Below are positions 17,940-26,414 of a DNA stretch of 64,000 bases, in pieces. A program made the translations under genes and the position numbers. Origin of the DNA: Amphritea sp. (GTDB lineage: Bacteria; Pseudomonadota; Gammaproteobacteria; Pseudomonadales; Balneatricaceae); assembly GCF_016744155.1 (NCBI RefSeq), contig NZ_JADGEW010000006.1:111306-175305 (forward strand), given 5' to 3'. The notes below the pieces were generated by a model. It was not told the origin of the DNA, made no database searches, and saw only the letters and a program-made list of their open reading frames with translations. The stretch's first letter is position 1. Each line of letters starts with the position of its first letter.

Positions 17940-18827
17940 TTGAATAAACCGACGACTAACGGGGCTTTTTTTGCGGTAACTGCTTACTTTATTTGGGGCG
18001 TGTTACCGGTTTATTTTAAACAGTTACAAAGTATTCCTGCAACTGAAATATTGTCACATCGCATTATCTGGTCCTTCCTGCTGACCATCATAATTATCCT
18101 GCTATTAAATAAACGTGAAGCGCTGATGATAGCGTTAAGGTCAAAGGCGACCCGTTGGGCGTTGCTGCTTTCAACCACGCTGATTGGTTTTAATTGGGGG
18201 TTGTATATCTGGTCCGTCAACAGTAACCATATACTCGATGCGAGCTTAGGTTATTACATTAATCCACTGATCAATATCCTGCTGGGCATGTTGTTCTTTC
18301 GTGAACGTTTGGATCGGGTGAGGGCCGTTGCTACCGCTCTTTGCATCTTTGCCGTTATATTGGAGGTCGTTCAGTTTGGCCGTCTTCCCTGGATCGCATT
18401 GCTGCTTGCCAGCAGCTTTGCGATCTATGGTTTGGTTCGTAAAAAACTTGGCGTTGATAGCTTCAGCGGTATGGCGATGGAGACAGGTCTGATGTTGCCT
18501 GTGGCTATCGGATACCTACTGTGGAGCACTACCCCGTCCAGTAATCTCTTGGATAATAATCTTTGGACTAACTCTCTATTGCTGGCGGCAGGTCCAGTGA
18601 CAATGATTCCTCTCATCTGTTTTGCGACTGCGGCGAATCGAATAAGTCTTTCGTCTCTGGGCTTTTTTCAGTACATATCTCCCAGTTGCATGTTTCTTCT
18701 GGCCGTTCTGGTATATGACGAACCAATACAGCCTGAAAAGATGGCCACTTTTGGCTTAATCTGGCTTGCTCTTTTAATACTCAGTATCGATTCGGTGAGA
18801 AAGTATCGGCAATCCAGAATCAGCTGA
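17940..18827 (+). CDS. rarD: RarD-type EamA/DMT permease
   Basis: Inner-membrane protein of 295 residues with about ten hydrophobic segments in two EamA halves. AYFIWGVLPVYFKQL, HRIIWSF, ASLGYYINPLINILLG and LGFFQYISPSCMFLLAV match RarD, the family annotated as chloramphenicol-sensitive protein. The transported compound is unknown for the family. The start is TTG with only a modest ribosome site (GTGAG). It lies between the ben operon and benE and may export or import an aromatic or a side product, but nothing in the sequence proves this. Confidence 0.85.
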   Translation: MNKPTTNGAFFAVTAYFIWGVLPVYFKQLQSIPATEILSHRIIWSFLLTIIIILLLNKREALMIALRSKATRWALLLSTTLIGFNWGLYIWSVNSNHILDASLGYYINPLINILLGMLFFRERLDRVRAVATALCIFAVILEVVQFGRLPWIALLLASSFAIYGLVRKKLGVDSFSGMAMETGLMLPVAIGYLLWSTTPSSNLLDNNLWTNSLLLAAGPVTMIPLICFATAANRISLSSLGFFQYISPSCMFLLAVLVYDEPIQPEKMATFGLIWLALLILSIDSVRKYRQSRIS

Positions 18828-18836
18828 TTGAGGCTA

Positions 18837-20018
18837 TCAGAACTTAAACCATTGCTTCATATCTGGTTTCTGGTATAGAACGAAGTAGCTTATCAGGCCG
18901 ATGATAACGCCCCAGAAAGCGGCCCCTATTCCGAGATAACTCATCCCTGACGCCGTTACTACGAAGGTTATCAGAGAGGCTTCGAAGTGAGAAGTTTCCT
19001 GTGCTGCACCAAGAAGATTACTGGAGATTGCACCAAGCAATGCCAGCCCAGCTAATACCGCAACAAAATGCTCTGGCAACGCAGCTAACAGCGCAATGAT
19101 GGTGCCTGAAAAAGTGGCACCGATAAGATAGAACGCACCGTTAGATATACCAGCAATATATCGTTTGGATGGATCAGGGTGGGCATCTTTTCCGGTACAG
19201 AGTGCCGCAGTAATGGCTGCAATCACGGTAGTAATGCCCCCGAAGAGTGCTGTTATCAGAGATATGGCGCCGGTACAGAGGAAAATAGGTCGGGCAGGAG
19301 TATTGAATCCGGAGGCTTTCAGGATAGCAAAACCGGGCAGGAACTGGCCACTTAGGCTGACAATTACCAGTGGCACGGCAAGGCTGAGGGTGGCGCTGAA
19401 ACTGAACTCTGGAGATATAAATATCGGTGTTGTAAAGCTTAACTGAACAGATTGCAGGTTGGTTTCTCCCAAGATAATAGCACCTAAAAGGCCGGATATA
19501 AGCAGTAGAAGAAGGCAGTATTTTGGCAGCAAACGTCTGAAAATTAGATAGCTGCTTATCATCAGGATACTGAGCTCAGGCATAAACTGAATTGCCAGAA
19601 ACGCTTTAATCCCGAATTGAAAAAGAATTCCGGCCAGCATTGCATGTGCAATCCCCTTGGGGATGGCGCTCATGATGCGGTCGAAGTAACCAGAAAAACC
19701 GATGAATATGAGAATAGCCGCCGCAGTGATGTAGGCCCCCACGGCTTCATTCAAAGAGAGCTCAGGAAATAGTGTGATTAGCAGTGCTGTGCCGGGGGCT
19801 GACCAGGCAGTAATAATGGGGGCTTTGAACCAGATACTTAGGAATATACCAGAGAGTGCTGCGCCGATGGAGATGGCCCAGACCCAGGATGCCATCATAT
19901 CATTGCTGACATTTGCGCTCTGTGCCGCCTGATAAAAAATCACCAGTGGGCCTGAGTAAGAGATAAGTACAGCCAGTAAGCCTGCAGTGATCGCTGATAA
20001 TGAGAGGTCTTTGTGCAT
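18837..20018 (-). CDS. benE: Benzoate/proton symporter BenE
   Basis: A 393-residue integral membrane protein with about twelve hydrophobic segments. The family signature GPLVIFYQAA near residue 23, the WSAPGTALL segment near 72 and the long GGITTVIAAITAALCTGKDAHPDPSKRY stretch identify the BenE group of the NCS2-like fold. It imports benzoate with protons. It is convergent with rarD and divergent from a LysR regulator that may control it. Together with the liv-type ABC system the cell has two candidate benzoate importers. Confidence 0.92.
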   Translation of the reverse strand: MHKDLSLSAITAGLLAVLISYSGPLVIFYQAAQSANVSNDMMASWVWAISIGAALSGIFLSIWFKAPIITAWSAPGTALLITLFPELSLNEAVGAYITAAAILIFIGFSGYFDRIMSAIPKGIAHAMLAGILFQFGIKAFLAIQFMPELSILMISSYLIFRRLLPKYCLLLLLISGLLGAIILGETNLQSVQLSFTTPIFISPEFSFSATLSLAVPLVIVSLSGQFLPGFAILKASGFNTPARPIFLCTGAISLITALFGGITTVIAAITAALCTGKDAHPDPSKRYIAGISNGAFYLIGATFSGTIIALLAALPEHFVAVLAGLALLGAISSNLLGAAQETSHFEASLITFVVTASGMSYLGIGAAFWGVIIGLISYFVLYQKPDMKQWFKF

Positions 20019-20141
20019 GAGACTAGCTATCCCGATTCAATTCATTATTGTTTAGGATATCTATTATATATCGTTGCTATATTGAGATAATTAACGTTTT
20101 TGAAGATAGACTGTTTATGAATACTAAATAATGGGTGGGTT

Positions 20142-21029
20142 GTGGACAGACTTTTTGCTATGCAGGTTTTTACCCGTATTGTCGATAGCGGCAGTTTTAC
20201 CCAGGCAGCTAAGGAGATGAAGATCTCCAGAGCTTCAGCAACATCGATGCTAAAGCAGTTGGAAAAAAGCCTCGGGGTCAGACTGCTGCACCGCACCACC
20301 CGTAGCGTAAACCCTACAGCCGATGGCCGGTTCTATTATCATCGCTGTCAGAATATTCTTTCAGAGGTCAGTGAAACAGAAGATATCTTGTCACAAGTTG
20401 CAGCTATGCCCCGTGGGCAATTGAGAGTAGACCTGCCTAATACCTTTTCTCGAATGGAAGTGATACCCCGGCTAACTGGGTTTTGTGAGACTTATCCCGA
20501 TGTTGAGTTGGTGCTGAGTGCTGGTGATCGGGTGATTAACCTTGTTGAGGAATCCGTCGATTGTGCAATACGTATTGGTAAACTGTTGGATACCTCTCTT
20601 GTGTCCAGATCTCTACGTTCGCTGCCGCAGGTAACCTGTGTAAGTCGACTCTATCTGGATCAATACGGTAACCCTGAGGGGGTAGATGACCTTGAAGGGC
20701 ACCAATGCATCGAATACCGATCGTCATCTTCCGGTGAGGTGGAGCCGTTAGAATTCAGTATTCGCGGTGAGTTACAGAAAGTGCATCTGCCAGTAACGAT
20801 TTCAGTCAGTAATGGTGACTCTTATGTTGCCGCATGTGCAGCGGGGATGGGGATTATCCAGATACCTGAGTACCATATTCACCAACAACTGGACGAAGGC
20901 TCTCTGGTTGAAATTCTTCCGAATATTCGACCATCACCGCTTAGCCTTTCAGTACTTTATAGTCACCATTCTCATATGAAACCGTCACTACGAGTTTTTA
21001 TTGACTGGGTTGTTAATCGCTTCGGTTAA
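20142..21029 (+). CDS. LysR-family regulator, CrgA-like
   Basis: A 295-residue LysR protein. The N-terminal winged helix-turn-helix (about 1-60) includes SGSFTQAAKEMKISRASATS, and the rest is a periplasmic-binding-like effector domain with the YRSSSSGEVEPLEF segment typical of the CrgA/DmlR subgroup. The start codon is GTG. It is transcribed away from benE across 123 bases, the usual position for a LysR activator or repressor of the divergent gene. Regulation of benE is inferred only from this position. Confidence 0.85.
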   Translation: MDRLFAMQVFTRIVDSGSFTQAAKEMKISRASATSMLKQLEKSLGVRLLHRTTRSVNPTADGRFYYHRCQNILSEVSETEDILSQVAAMPRGQLRVDLPNTFSRMEVIPRLTGFCETYPDVELVLSAGDRVINLVEESVDCAIRIGKLLDTSLVSRSLRSLPQVTCVSRLYLDQYGNPEGVDDLEGHQCIEYRSSSSGEVEPLEFSIRGELQKVHLPVTISVSNGDSYVAACAAGMGIIQIPEYHIHQQLDEGSLVEILPNIRPSPLSLSVLYSHHSHMKPSLRVFIDWVVNRFG

Positions 21030-21062
21030 CTGCTCGGTTTAGTGACTAAAGATCTTAGCATC

Positions 21063-21232
21063 GACCAGCTTTTCGTAGATGCTTTGTTGCCTGTTGCCTG
21101 TTGCCTGTTGCCTGTTGCTATCAAGATTAGTGTTCACTAAAGCGGGGTTAATCCAAATCTAGATAAAGAAGTGAAGCGCTATTTTGCTAGATTAGGAGAG
21201 CTTGATCAGAGACTCCCTAAAGGAAATCTTAA
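21063..21232 (+). repeat. Degenerate repeat, copy 1 (second copy near 39.29-39.48 kb)
   Basis: GACCAGCTTTTCGTAGA (21063-21079) is identical to 39285-39301. About 90 bases on, GAAGCGCTATTTTGC and CTTGATCAGAGA resemble GAAGCGCTATTGTGC and CTTGATCAGAGA in the other copy, both in an open reading stretch reading KRY-AR-G-LDQR-P-G-L. The distance between the two blocks differs between copies. These are probably remnants of one mobile or duplicated gene. Confidence 0.55.
21085..21118 (+). repeat. Heptanucleotide tandem repeat (TGTTGCC)
   Basis: Nearly five perfect tandem copies of TGTTGCC. Seven is not a multiple of three, so length changes would shift any reading frame across it; it lies in non-coding or decayed sequence. 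Confidence 0.85.
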
Positions 21233-21385
21233 CGCCGCGGGAGAATGTCAGGTAACCGCAGATGTCGTGCTTGACTCTCTTTTTCTTCTTCGGGTAAGTC
21301 AATAGGCGTCTTATTTTGTATTGAGTTACCTCTGATACAACGTACCTAGTTCATAAAAACGCCAGTTAGTTCTTGGTTTCAAACT

Positions 21386-21433
21386 GTCCCAATACGGGAC
21401 GGTTGTAGGTTTTAATCTGTCCCGATATGGGAC
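21386..21433 (+). promoter_or_regulatory. Paired palindromes, upstream activator sites
   Basis: GTCCCAATACGGGAC (21386-21400) and GTCCCGATATGGGAC (21419-21433) are 15-bp inverted repeats of the form GTCCC-N5-GGGAC. Their centres are 33 bp apart, close to three helical turns. They lie about 80-115 bp upstream of a -24/-12 promoter, the normal place for enhancer sites of sigma-54 activators. The activator encoded at 26415 is the likely partner. Confidence 0.75.
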
Positions 21434-21498
21434 GAATGAACTGACTGTATTAGGAATTATTTGTTACTACGTATTGAAAGTTATGCGTTTTTTATTTT

Positions 21499-21514
21499 TG
21501 GCGCAGTATTTGCT
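21499..21514 (+). promoter_or_regulatory. Sigma-54 (-24/-12) promoter
   Basis: TGGCGCAGTATTTGCT fits the consensus TGGCACG-N4-TTGCW with the invariant GG and GC separated by exactly ten bases. The first gene of the operon starts 42 bases downstream. Confidence 0.85.
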
Positions 21515-21555
21515 ATTTAATTCATACCAACCACAAAAAATAATATGGTATTACA

Positions 21556-22452
21556 ATGTGTAAGAAACGTTTATCAGTTCTCGCTGCTACGGCACTTGTT
21601 ACAGGTGTTTCACTGGTTCCGTCAATTGCCCCAGCTGCACAAGTTGCTACCGACCCTGGTGATTATAGTCCTTTGCCTGCTGGGTTTGATCTGGGGATTT
21701 TGTATATTCAACACACTACACATCAGGATTTTTACTCTTCGGGAAAGGAAATCTCAGATCTTGCTGGTATCAAAGAGTTGAAGACGGATATCGGCCTGCT
21801 TCGTTGGGTACATTATATTGAGGCGGGTGGCTATGTTCTTGATCCACAGATTATTATACCTTTTGGTAAAGTTTCTCTGGAGACTACCGGAGGAACAACC
21901 AGTAGTTCCGGTGTGGGTGACCCGATCGTCGGGGGGACTATCTGGGTGTACAACAATGCCGAGACAAAGCGGGCTTTCGGCTTAACCGCGCTCGCATCTC
22001 TGCCTCTGGGTGATTATGACGGTGCTAAAGGCCCGGTTAATCTTGGTGAAAATCGCTGGAAAATGATTACTCAGGCGGGCTATGTCACCCCGCTCAGTGA
22101 AACGATATCTCTTGACCTGATCGCAGAGTATACGTTCTTTGGTGAGAACGATGATTTTGGCGGAGCACGAAAAGAGCAGCAGGATCAGTACGGCATTCAG
22201 GCTCACCTGTCGCGGGGCTTTGGCCCGGCGACTAAAGCGACTCTGAGTTACTATCATGACTTTGGCGGTGAAACGAATCTGAATGGTGTTGATCAAGACG
22301 ATGAGCTTAACAACAGTAGCTGGAACGCCACTGTCAGCCATTTTGTCGAGCCGGATCTGCAAGTGATGGTTGAATATGGTCGCAGCCTGGAAGTTGAAAA
22401 TGGTTTCTTTGAGGAAGATCGTCTTAACCTCCGTTTCGTCAAAGTATTCTGA
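21556..22452 (+). CDS. Phenol MetA-type outer-membrane protein
   Basis: A 298-residue protein with a Sec signal peptide (first 26 residues, cleavage near APAAQ). The mature part alternates polar and hydrophobic residues with many aromatic-ended beta strands and ends in FVKVF, a C-terminal aromatic as in outer-membrane beta barrels. It fits the family called putative MetA-pathway of phenol degradation, found in many aromatic-catabolic clusters and presumed to admit hydrophobic substrates. It is the first gene after the sigma-54 promoter. The exact substrate is unknown. Confidence 0.8.
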   Translation: MCKKRLSVLAATALVTGVSLVPSIAPAAQVATDPGDYSPLPAGFDLGILYIQHTTHQDFYSSGKEISDLAGIKELKTDIGLLRWVHYIEAGGYVLDPQIIIPFGKVSLETTGGTTSSSGVGDPIVGGTIWVYNNAETKRAFGLTALASLPLGDYDGAKGPVNLGENRWKMITQAGYVTPLSETISLDLIAEYTFFGENDDFGGARKEQQDQYGIQAHLSRGFGPATKATLSYYHDFGGETNLNGVDQDDELNNSSWNATVSHFVEPDLQVMVEYGRSLEVENGFFEEDRLNLRFVKVF

Positions 22453-22466
22453 GCAGGTGTAATTCT

Positions 22467-23015
22467 ATGAAAGATCTTATGATTAGCCGAAGACGTTTTA
22501 TTAAAAATGTTGCCATGGTTGCCGCATCAATCAGCGCTTTACCCGTAGTTAATGCAATTGCTGGTGTGCTGACTGATGAATCGCGCATGGATGATCTTGA
22601 GCAGGCGGTGTTTGCTAAAATGCTGAAAATTGCGCTTCCCACTGAGAGCAGTTCTCTGGTTGATTCGGCCTCTCTGCCGGTGCTGTCAACCATTGAAGGC
22701 GCTCTTTTAGCCGGTATGGCCCCTAATATTCGCCAGGGGCTCCGAGGGGGGATTAGCTACTTTAACGAGGGATCTGTTAAGTCGTTTGGTGATCGTTTTG
22801 TGAACCTGAGTGATGCAGATGCAACCCGCTTCGTAGATCAGTGGAGTGCTTCGGCCGAGCCACCTGAAAGGGCTCTGTCCATGGGGATTAAGAAACTAAC
22901 TGTGCTTGCTTACTGGGCTATTCCAAGTACTTGGGGGCCGCTTGGCTATGATGGTCCGGTTTCAGATAAGTGGAATCTTTCCTCTCTCGGCAATACACCC
23001 GAGCCTACGATATAA
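22467..23015 (+). CDS. Tat-exported small subunit of a GMC dehydrogenase
   Basis: A 182-residue protein with a twin-arginine leader: SRRRFIKN at residues 7-14, a hydrophobic stretch and an Ala-rich end near residue 32. The rest resembles small subunits of GMC-type dehydrogenases (gluconate 2-dehydrogenase subunit 3-like), with YWAIPSTWGPLGYDGPVSDK near the C terminus. Such partners carry the signal-less flavoprotein to the periplasm. It sits 14 bases after the outer-membrane gene and 19 bases before the GMC gene, in the same operon. No heme-binding CxxCH is present. Confidence 0.8.
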   Translation: MKDLMISRRRFIKNVAMVAASISALPVVNAIAGVLTDESRMDDLEQAVFAKMLKIALPTESSSLVDSASLPVLSTIEGALLAGMAPNIRQGLRGGISYFNEGSVKSFGDRFVNLSDADATRFVDQWSASAEPPERALSMGIKKLTVLAYWAIPSTWGPLGYDGPVSDKWNLSSLGNTPEPTI

Positions 23016-23034
23016 AGATGACAGGTAATGACTT

Positions 23035-24582
23035 ATGTCTATACACAATAATAAATTGAATATTAAAACGGCGCAGGATATTCAGCGTCCTAAACTAACG
23101 ATTGATGCTGACGTGGTTGTCATCGGGTCTGGTGCGGGTGGTGCTATCAGCGCCTATGAATTGGCTAAACAGGGTAAGAAGGTCGTTGTTCTCGAAGCAG
23201 GCCCCTATGTTCCGTCATCTGAGTTTAAAGAGATGCTGGCGATAGCCATGGGAACAATGTATCAGGATGAAGGTGGACAGTCTAATACGCATGGCGATGT
23301 GACCGTGCTGCAGGGCGCCTGTGTCGGAGGTTCAACGGTTGTTAATGCTGCTCTGTGTTTCAGAACACCGGATTACTTTCTTAACTTGTGGCGGGATGAA
23401 CATGGTTTAGGCAACCTGACATCAGAACGGATGTCAGTTTACTTCGATAAGATTGAAAAGAATCTGAGTATTGAACCAAATGTGAAACATGAGACGAGTA
23501 TTGGCGCTGATCTGATTCTTAAAGGTTTGACTAAACTGGATATTGAGCCCGGTATTGCGAAACGTAATATTCGTGACTGCGCGATGACAGGCTTCTGTTT
23601 TGCTGGCTGTAAAACAGACCGTAAACAGTCGATGCTGGTGACCTATCTGCCATGGGCCTGCAACCACGGTGCCGAGATCTATGCTGATACCCGGGTTACC
23701 CGGATTATGACTAGCAATGGCCAGGCGTCCGGGGTTGAAGCCGAAGTGGTCGATCCGAAAACTAAAGTGGTGAAAAGTCAGGTGACCGTGAACGCCCCGA
23801 TTGTTGTGCTTGCGGCAGGGCCGGTGCAAAGCCCCATTGTTCTTCAGCGTTCAGGTATTGCTAACTCCAGCGGACAGGTAGGTAAAAACTTTGCCTGTCA
23901 CCCCAGTCTGTCTGTGACCGCTATGTTTGAAGAGGAAGTTGATGATTTCCACGGGGCGACACACTCACTTTATGTTGATACCCACACGCTGCCTGAAGAG
24001 GGCGGCTATATCCTGCTAAATGCTTTGCAGGAACCTGTTGAGGCCAGCTTTCAGGCAGAGCCTGGGACTGGTGAAAACTATGTTGCGTATATGGAAAAAT
24101 ATCGTAATAGCATCCGTCTGATAACCCTGATTCACGATAAAAATGTGGGCGAAGTCAGATATACAGATGGCGTCAAAGAGATTATCTATGAAGTTGATGA
24201 CCATGATTTTGAATCGATGAAAGAGGGGCTTAAGTTCAATGCGAAGATTCTTTTCGCTGCTGGTGCAAAATATCTCTACCTGCCGACTTCAGATCGTACC
24301 GTCATTAATAGCGTGGAGGAGATCGATAGTGTGATTGATAGCCTTAAAAATGAACCTGCCCGCTACCGTTACACATCATTCCACCCACAGGGTACTTGCA
24401 GAATGGGGGGGGATCCAAAGAATTCGGTGGTCAATCCTTACGGTGAAACTCACGATGTGAAAAAACTCTACATTTCAGATGCCAGTCTCCTGCCAACCTC
24501 CATTGGTTATAACCCATCGGAAACAGTGTATGCGCTTTCGCACTATATCGCTGATGAGATTATTAAAGCTAACTTTAGCTGA
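23035..24582 (+). CDS. GMC-family flavin alcohol dehydrogenase (aryl alcohol candidate)
   Basis: A 515-residue FAD enzyme of the glucose-methanol-choline family. GSGAGG (residues 31-36) binds the FAD ADP moiety. A middle cysteine-rich motif CAMTGFCFAGC precedes KTDRKQS. The C-terminal catalytic pair is the His in SFHPQGTCRMGG and the Asn in GYNPSETVYALS. It has no signal peptide and probably leaves the cell with the Tat small subunit encoded just before it. Followed directly by a XylC-like benzaldehyde dehydrogenase gene, it most likely oxidises benzyl alcohol or a related aryl alcohol to the aldehyde; this is inference. The electron acceptor is not encoded in the operon. Confidence 0.85.
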   Translation: MSIHNNKLNIKTAQDIQRPKLTIDADVVVIGSGAGGAISAYELAKQGKKVVVLEAGPYVPSSEFKEMLAIAMGTMYQDEGGQSNTHGDVTVLQGACVGGSTVVNAALCFRTPDYFLNLWRDEHGLGNLTSERMSVYFDKIEKNLSIEPNVKHETSIGADLILKGLTKLDIEPGIAKRNIRDCAMTGFCFAGCKTDRKQSMLVTYLPWACNHGAEIYADTRVTRIMTSNGQASGVEAEVVDPKTKVVKSQVTVNAPIVVLAAGPVQSPIVLQRSGIANSSGQVGKNFACHPSLSVTAMFEEEVDDFHGATHSLYVDTHTLPEEGGYILLNALQEPVEASFQAEPGTGENYVAYMEKYRNSIRLITLIHDKNVGEVRYTDGVKEIIYEVDDHDFESMKEGLKFNAKILFAAGAKYLYLPTSDRTVINSVEEIDSVIDSLKNEPARYRYTSFHPQGTCRMGGDPKNSVVNPYGETHDVKKLYISDASLLPTSIGYNPSETVYALSHYIADEIIKANFS

Positions 24583-24596
24583 GAGTGGAGATGAAC

Positions 24597-26051
24597 ATGA
24601 ATTTTTCAGAAATCTATAATGATAGCTTCGCCTTTTTACCGGATGACTTATTTTCCGGTGAGCTGATCAATGTTATAGAACCCGCTACCGGTAACAGTCT
24701 TGGCGCGATTGCATCAGCAACGATAACTGAACTTGATGCCTTGATTGAGGTAACCAAAGGCGCTCAACCAGCCTGGGCAGAGATGGACTTTGATTCTAGA
24801 GCGAAAGTGATTCGTCGGTTTGCGGCTTTATTAGAAGAAAATGCCATGCTGATTAATACCTGGAACACCCGTGAATGTGGCTCTATTGAAGGCAAAGCAC
24901 AATGGGAACTGCAGGCATGTATCGATCAGGCCTATATGTCCGCGGGGCTGCCTTTGACCTCCTATGGTGATATATATCCTTCAAACATTCCTGGACGTGA
25001 AAATCATTGTATTCGTGTTCCAGTCGGGCTTGTCGGGGTGATATCCCCTTGGAATTTCCCATTGCTCCTGAGTCTGCGGGCCGTTTTACCCGCATTGGCA
25101 ATGGGTAACAGTGTCATTATTAAACCGGATATCAATAGCTCTGTCGTAGGTGGGTACATCATTGTCGAACTGCTCAAGCAAGCAGGGCTTCCTGAAGGTG
25201 TTTGTACCCTGGCGCTGGGAGGTGTAGCTATCGGCCAGCGACTGGTTGAACATCCTCAAGTAGATATGATCGCCTTTACTGGATCCACCGTAGCCGGGCA
25301 ACAAATAGGGCAGGTGTGCGGGGGAATGTTCAAGAAAGTGGCGCTGGAGTTAGGCGGTAACAACGCATTTATTGTACTGGACGATGCTAATTTGGAGGGG
25401 GCATCCTCTTGTGCTGCTTGGGGAAGTTTTCTGCATCAGGGGCAGATCTGCATGCAGGCTGGCCGGCATATCGTGCATGAATCTGTCGCCGCTGCCTATG
25501 TTGAAGCGCTTTGTGTCCGGGCAAACAAACTTACGGTTGGTAATCCAAATAAAGAACCGGTTCATCTGGGGCCTGTTATCAATGAACGTCAGGCCGATCG
25601 GATTATGCGTCTGATTGATGAGTCTGTTGTGATGGGGGCTAAAGTTGTATGTGGTGGCAAACGGAAGGGTTCTTTTATCTATCCTACTGTACTGACACAG
25701 GTCACAACGAATATGCCGGTTTATAAGGAAGAAATTTTTGGTCCGGTCGCCCCGGTTCTGACTTTCTCATCAGATGATGAGGCGGTAGCACTGGCCAATA
25801 ATACTCAGTATGGGCTTGCCGCTTCAATACAGGGGGCTGATATCTCCCGGGCTAAACGAATCGCGAATCGTATTGATGCGGGTATGGTACATATCAACGA
25901 TCAGACGGTTAATAATGAGTATCAGGTGCCGTTTGGGGGGATGAAGTCATCAGGTAATAGTGGTCGTTTCGGAGGGCCTGCCAACCTGGAGGAGTTCTCT
26001 GAAAGAAAGTGGATCAGCACACGGGATGAAGCACTTATATATCCGTTCTGA
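24597..26051 (+). CDS. xylC: Benzaldehyde dehydrogenase, XylC-like
   Basis: NAD(P)-dependent aldehyde dehydrogenase (484 residues) resembling TOL-plasmid XylC along its length: PSNIPGRENHCIRVPVGLVG, CAAWGSFLHQGQICMQAGRH (nucleophile Cys285), base Glu251 in LELGGNN and HINDQTVNNEYQVPFGGM near the end. It should oxidise benzaldehyde to benzoate, the substrate of the nearby benABCD. ATG at 24597 has GGAG six bases upstream; the frame is open from a GTG at 24585. It ends the operon that begins with the sigma-54 promoter at 21.5 kb and is followed by a terminator. Confidence 0.88.
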   Translation: MNFSEIYNDSFAFLPDDLFSGELINVIEPATGNSLGAIASATITELDALIEVTKGAQPAWAEMDFDSRAKVIRRFAALLEENAMLINTWNTRECGSIEGKAQWELQACIDQAYMSAGLPLTSYGDIYPSNIPGRENHCIRVPVGLVGVISPWNFPLLLSLRAVLPALAMGNSVIIKPDINSSVVGGYIIVELLKQAGLPEGVCTLALGGVAIGQRLVEHPQVDMIAFTGSTVAGQQIGQVCGGMFKKVALELGGNNAFIVLDDANLEGASSCAAWGSFLHQGQICMQAGRHIVHESVAAAYVEALCVRANKLTVGNPNKEPVHLGPVINERQADRIMRLIDESVVMGAKVVCGGKRKGSFIYPTVLTQVTTNMPVYKEEIFGPVAPVLTFSSDDEAVALANNTQYGLAASIQGADISRAKRIANRIDAGMVHINDQTVNNEYQVPFGGMKSSGNSGRFGGPANLEEFSERKWISTRDEALIYPF

Positions 26052-26084
26052 TAATTATCTCAAAGAGTAATTTGCTGGCTTTTA

Positions 26085-26108
26085 CCTCACTTCGGTGGGG
26101 TTTTTTTT
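26085..26108 (+). terminator. Intrinsic terminator after xylC-like gene
   Basis: CCTCAC and GTGGGG pair around a TTCG loop with one T-G wobble, followed by eight T. It closes the alcohol/aldehyde operon. Confidence 0.85.
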
Positions 26109-26215
26109 GTACTATTTTTCCATCCGCATAGAGTAACTTCTTTGATTTTATTTAATCAAAGAGCTACCCCCTCCCCGCTCTTTTTTTCGTGAAGTACGTC
26201 TACAGAACGTTGTAG

Positions 26216-26252
26216 TTTGCAGAAACTGCATAATATTTGCAGAAACTGTATA
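26216..26252 (+). promoter_or_regulatory. Tandem palindromic operator candidates before the sigma-54 activator
   Basis: TTTGCAGAAACTGCATA (26216-26232) and TTTGCAGAAACTGTATA (26236-26252) are direct repeats with one mismatch and a 20-bp offset. Each contains the inverted repeat TGCAG-AAA-CTGYA. They lie about 165-200 bp before the activator gene and could bind a regulator of its expression. Confidence 0.55.
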
Positions 26253-26414
26253 GCGATATTAGATGTGCTCTGAGATGATACTTCTGTCTGCTCATTGTAT
26301 AGGTGTTCTGTGATCTATTTGGTTAAGATAAGTTTTTAACCGGATGATTTTTTTCACCCAGCACAGCATAGTACAGATAGTTCGGTACCCATAATAAGAA
26401 TCAGAGGAGGGTAT

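Larger units (their letters stand above)
21030..21555. other. Intergenic region with repeats and sigma-54 control elements
   Basis: This 526-base gap has no intact gene. From the left it holds a 17-bp motif shared with the region near 39.29 kb, a heptanucleotide tandem repeat, a short open stretch (21172-21306, starting GTG and reading VKRYF...) that resembles a second degenerate stretch at 39421, then two palindromes and a -24/-12 promoter for the next operon. Confidence 0.6.

Noticed and set aside
21085..21118. Possible CRISPR array from tandem repeats
   Set aside because: The 7-bp repeat is directly tandem with no spacers, and no cas genes exist in the window.
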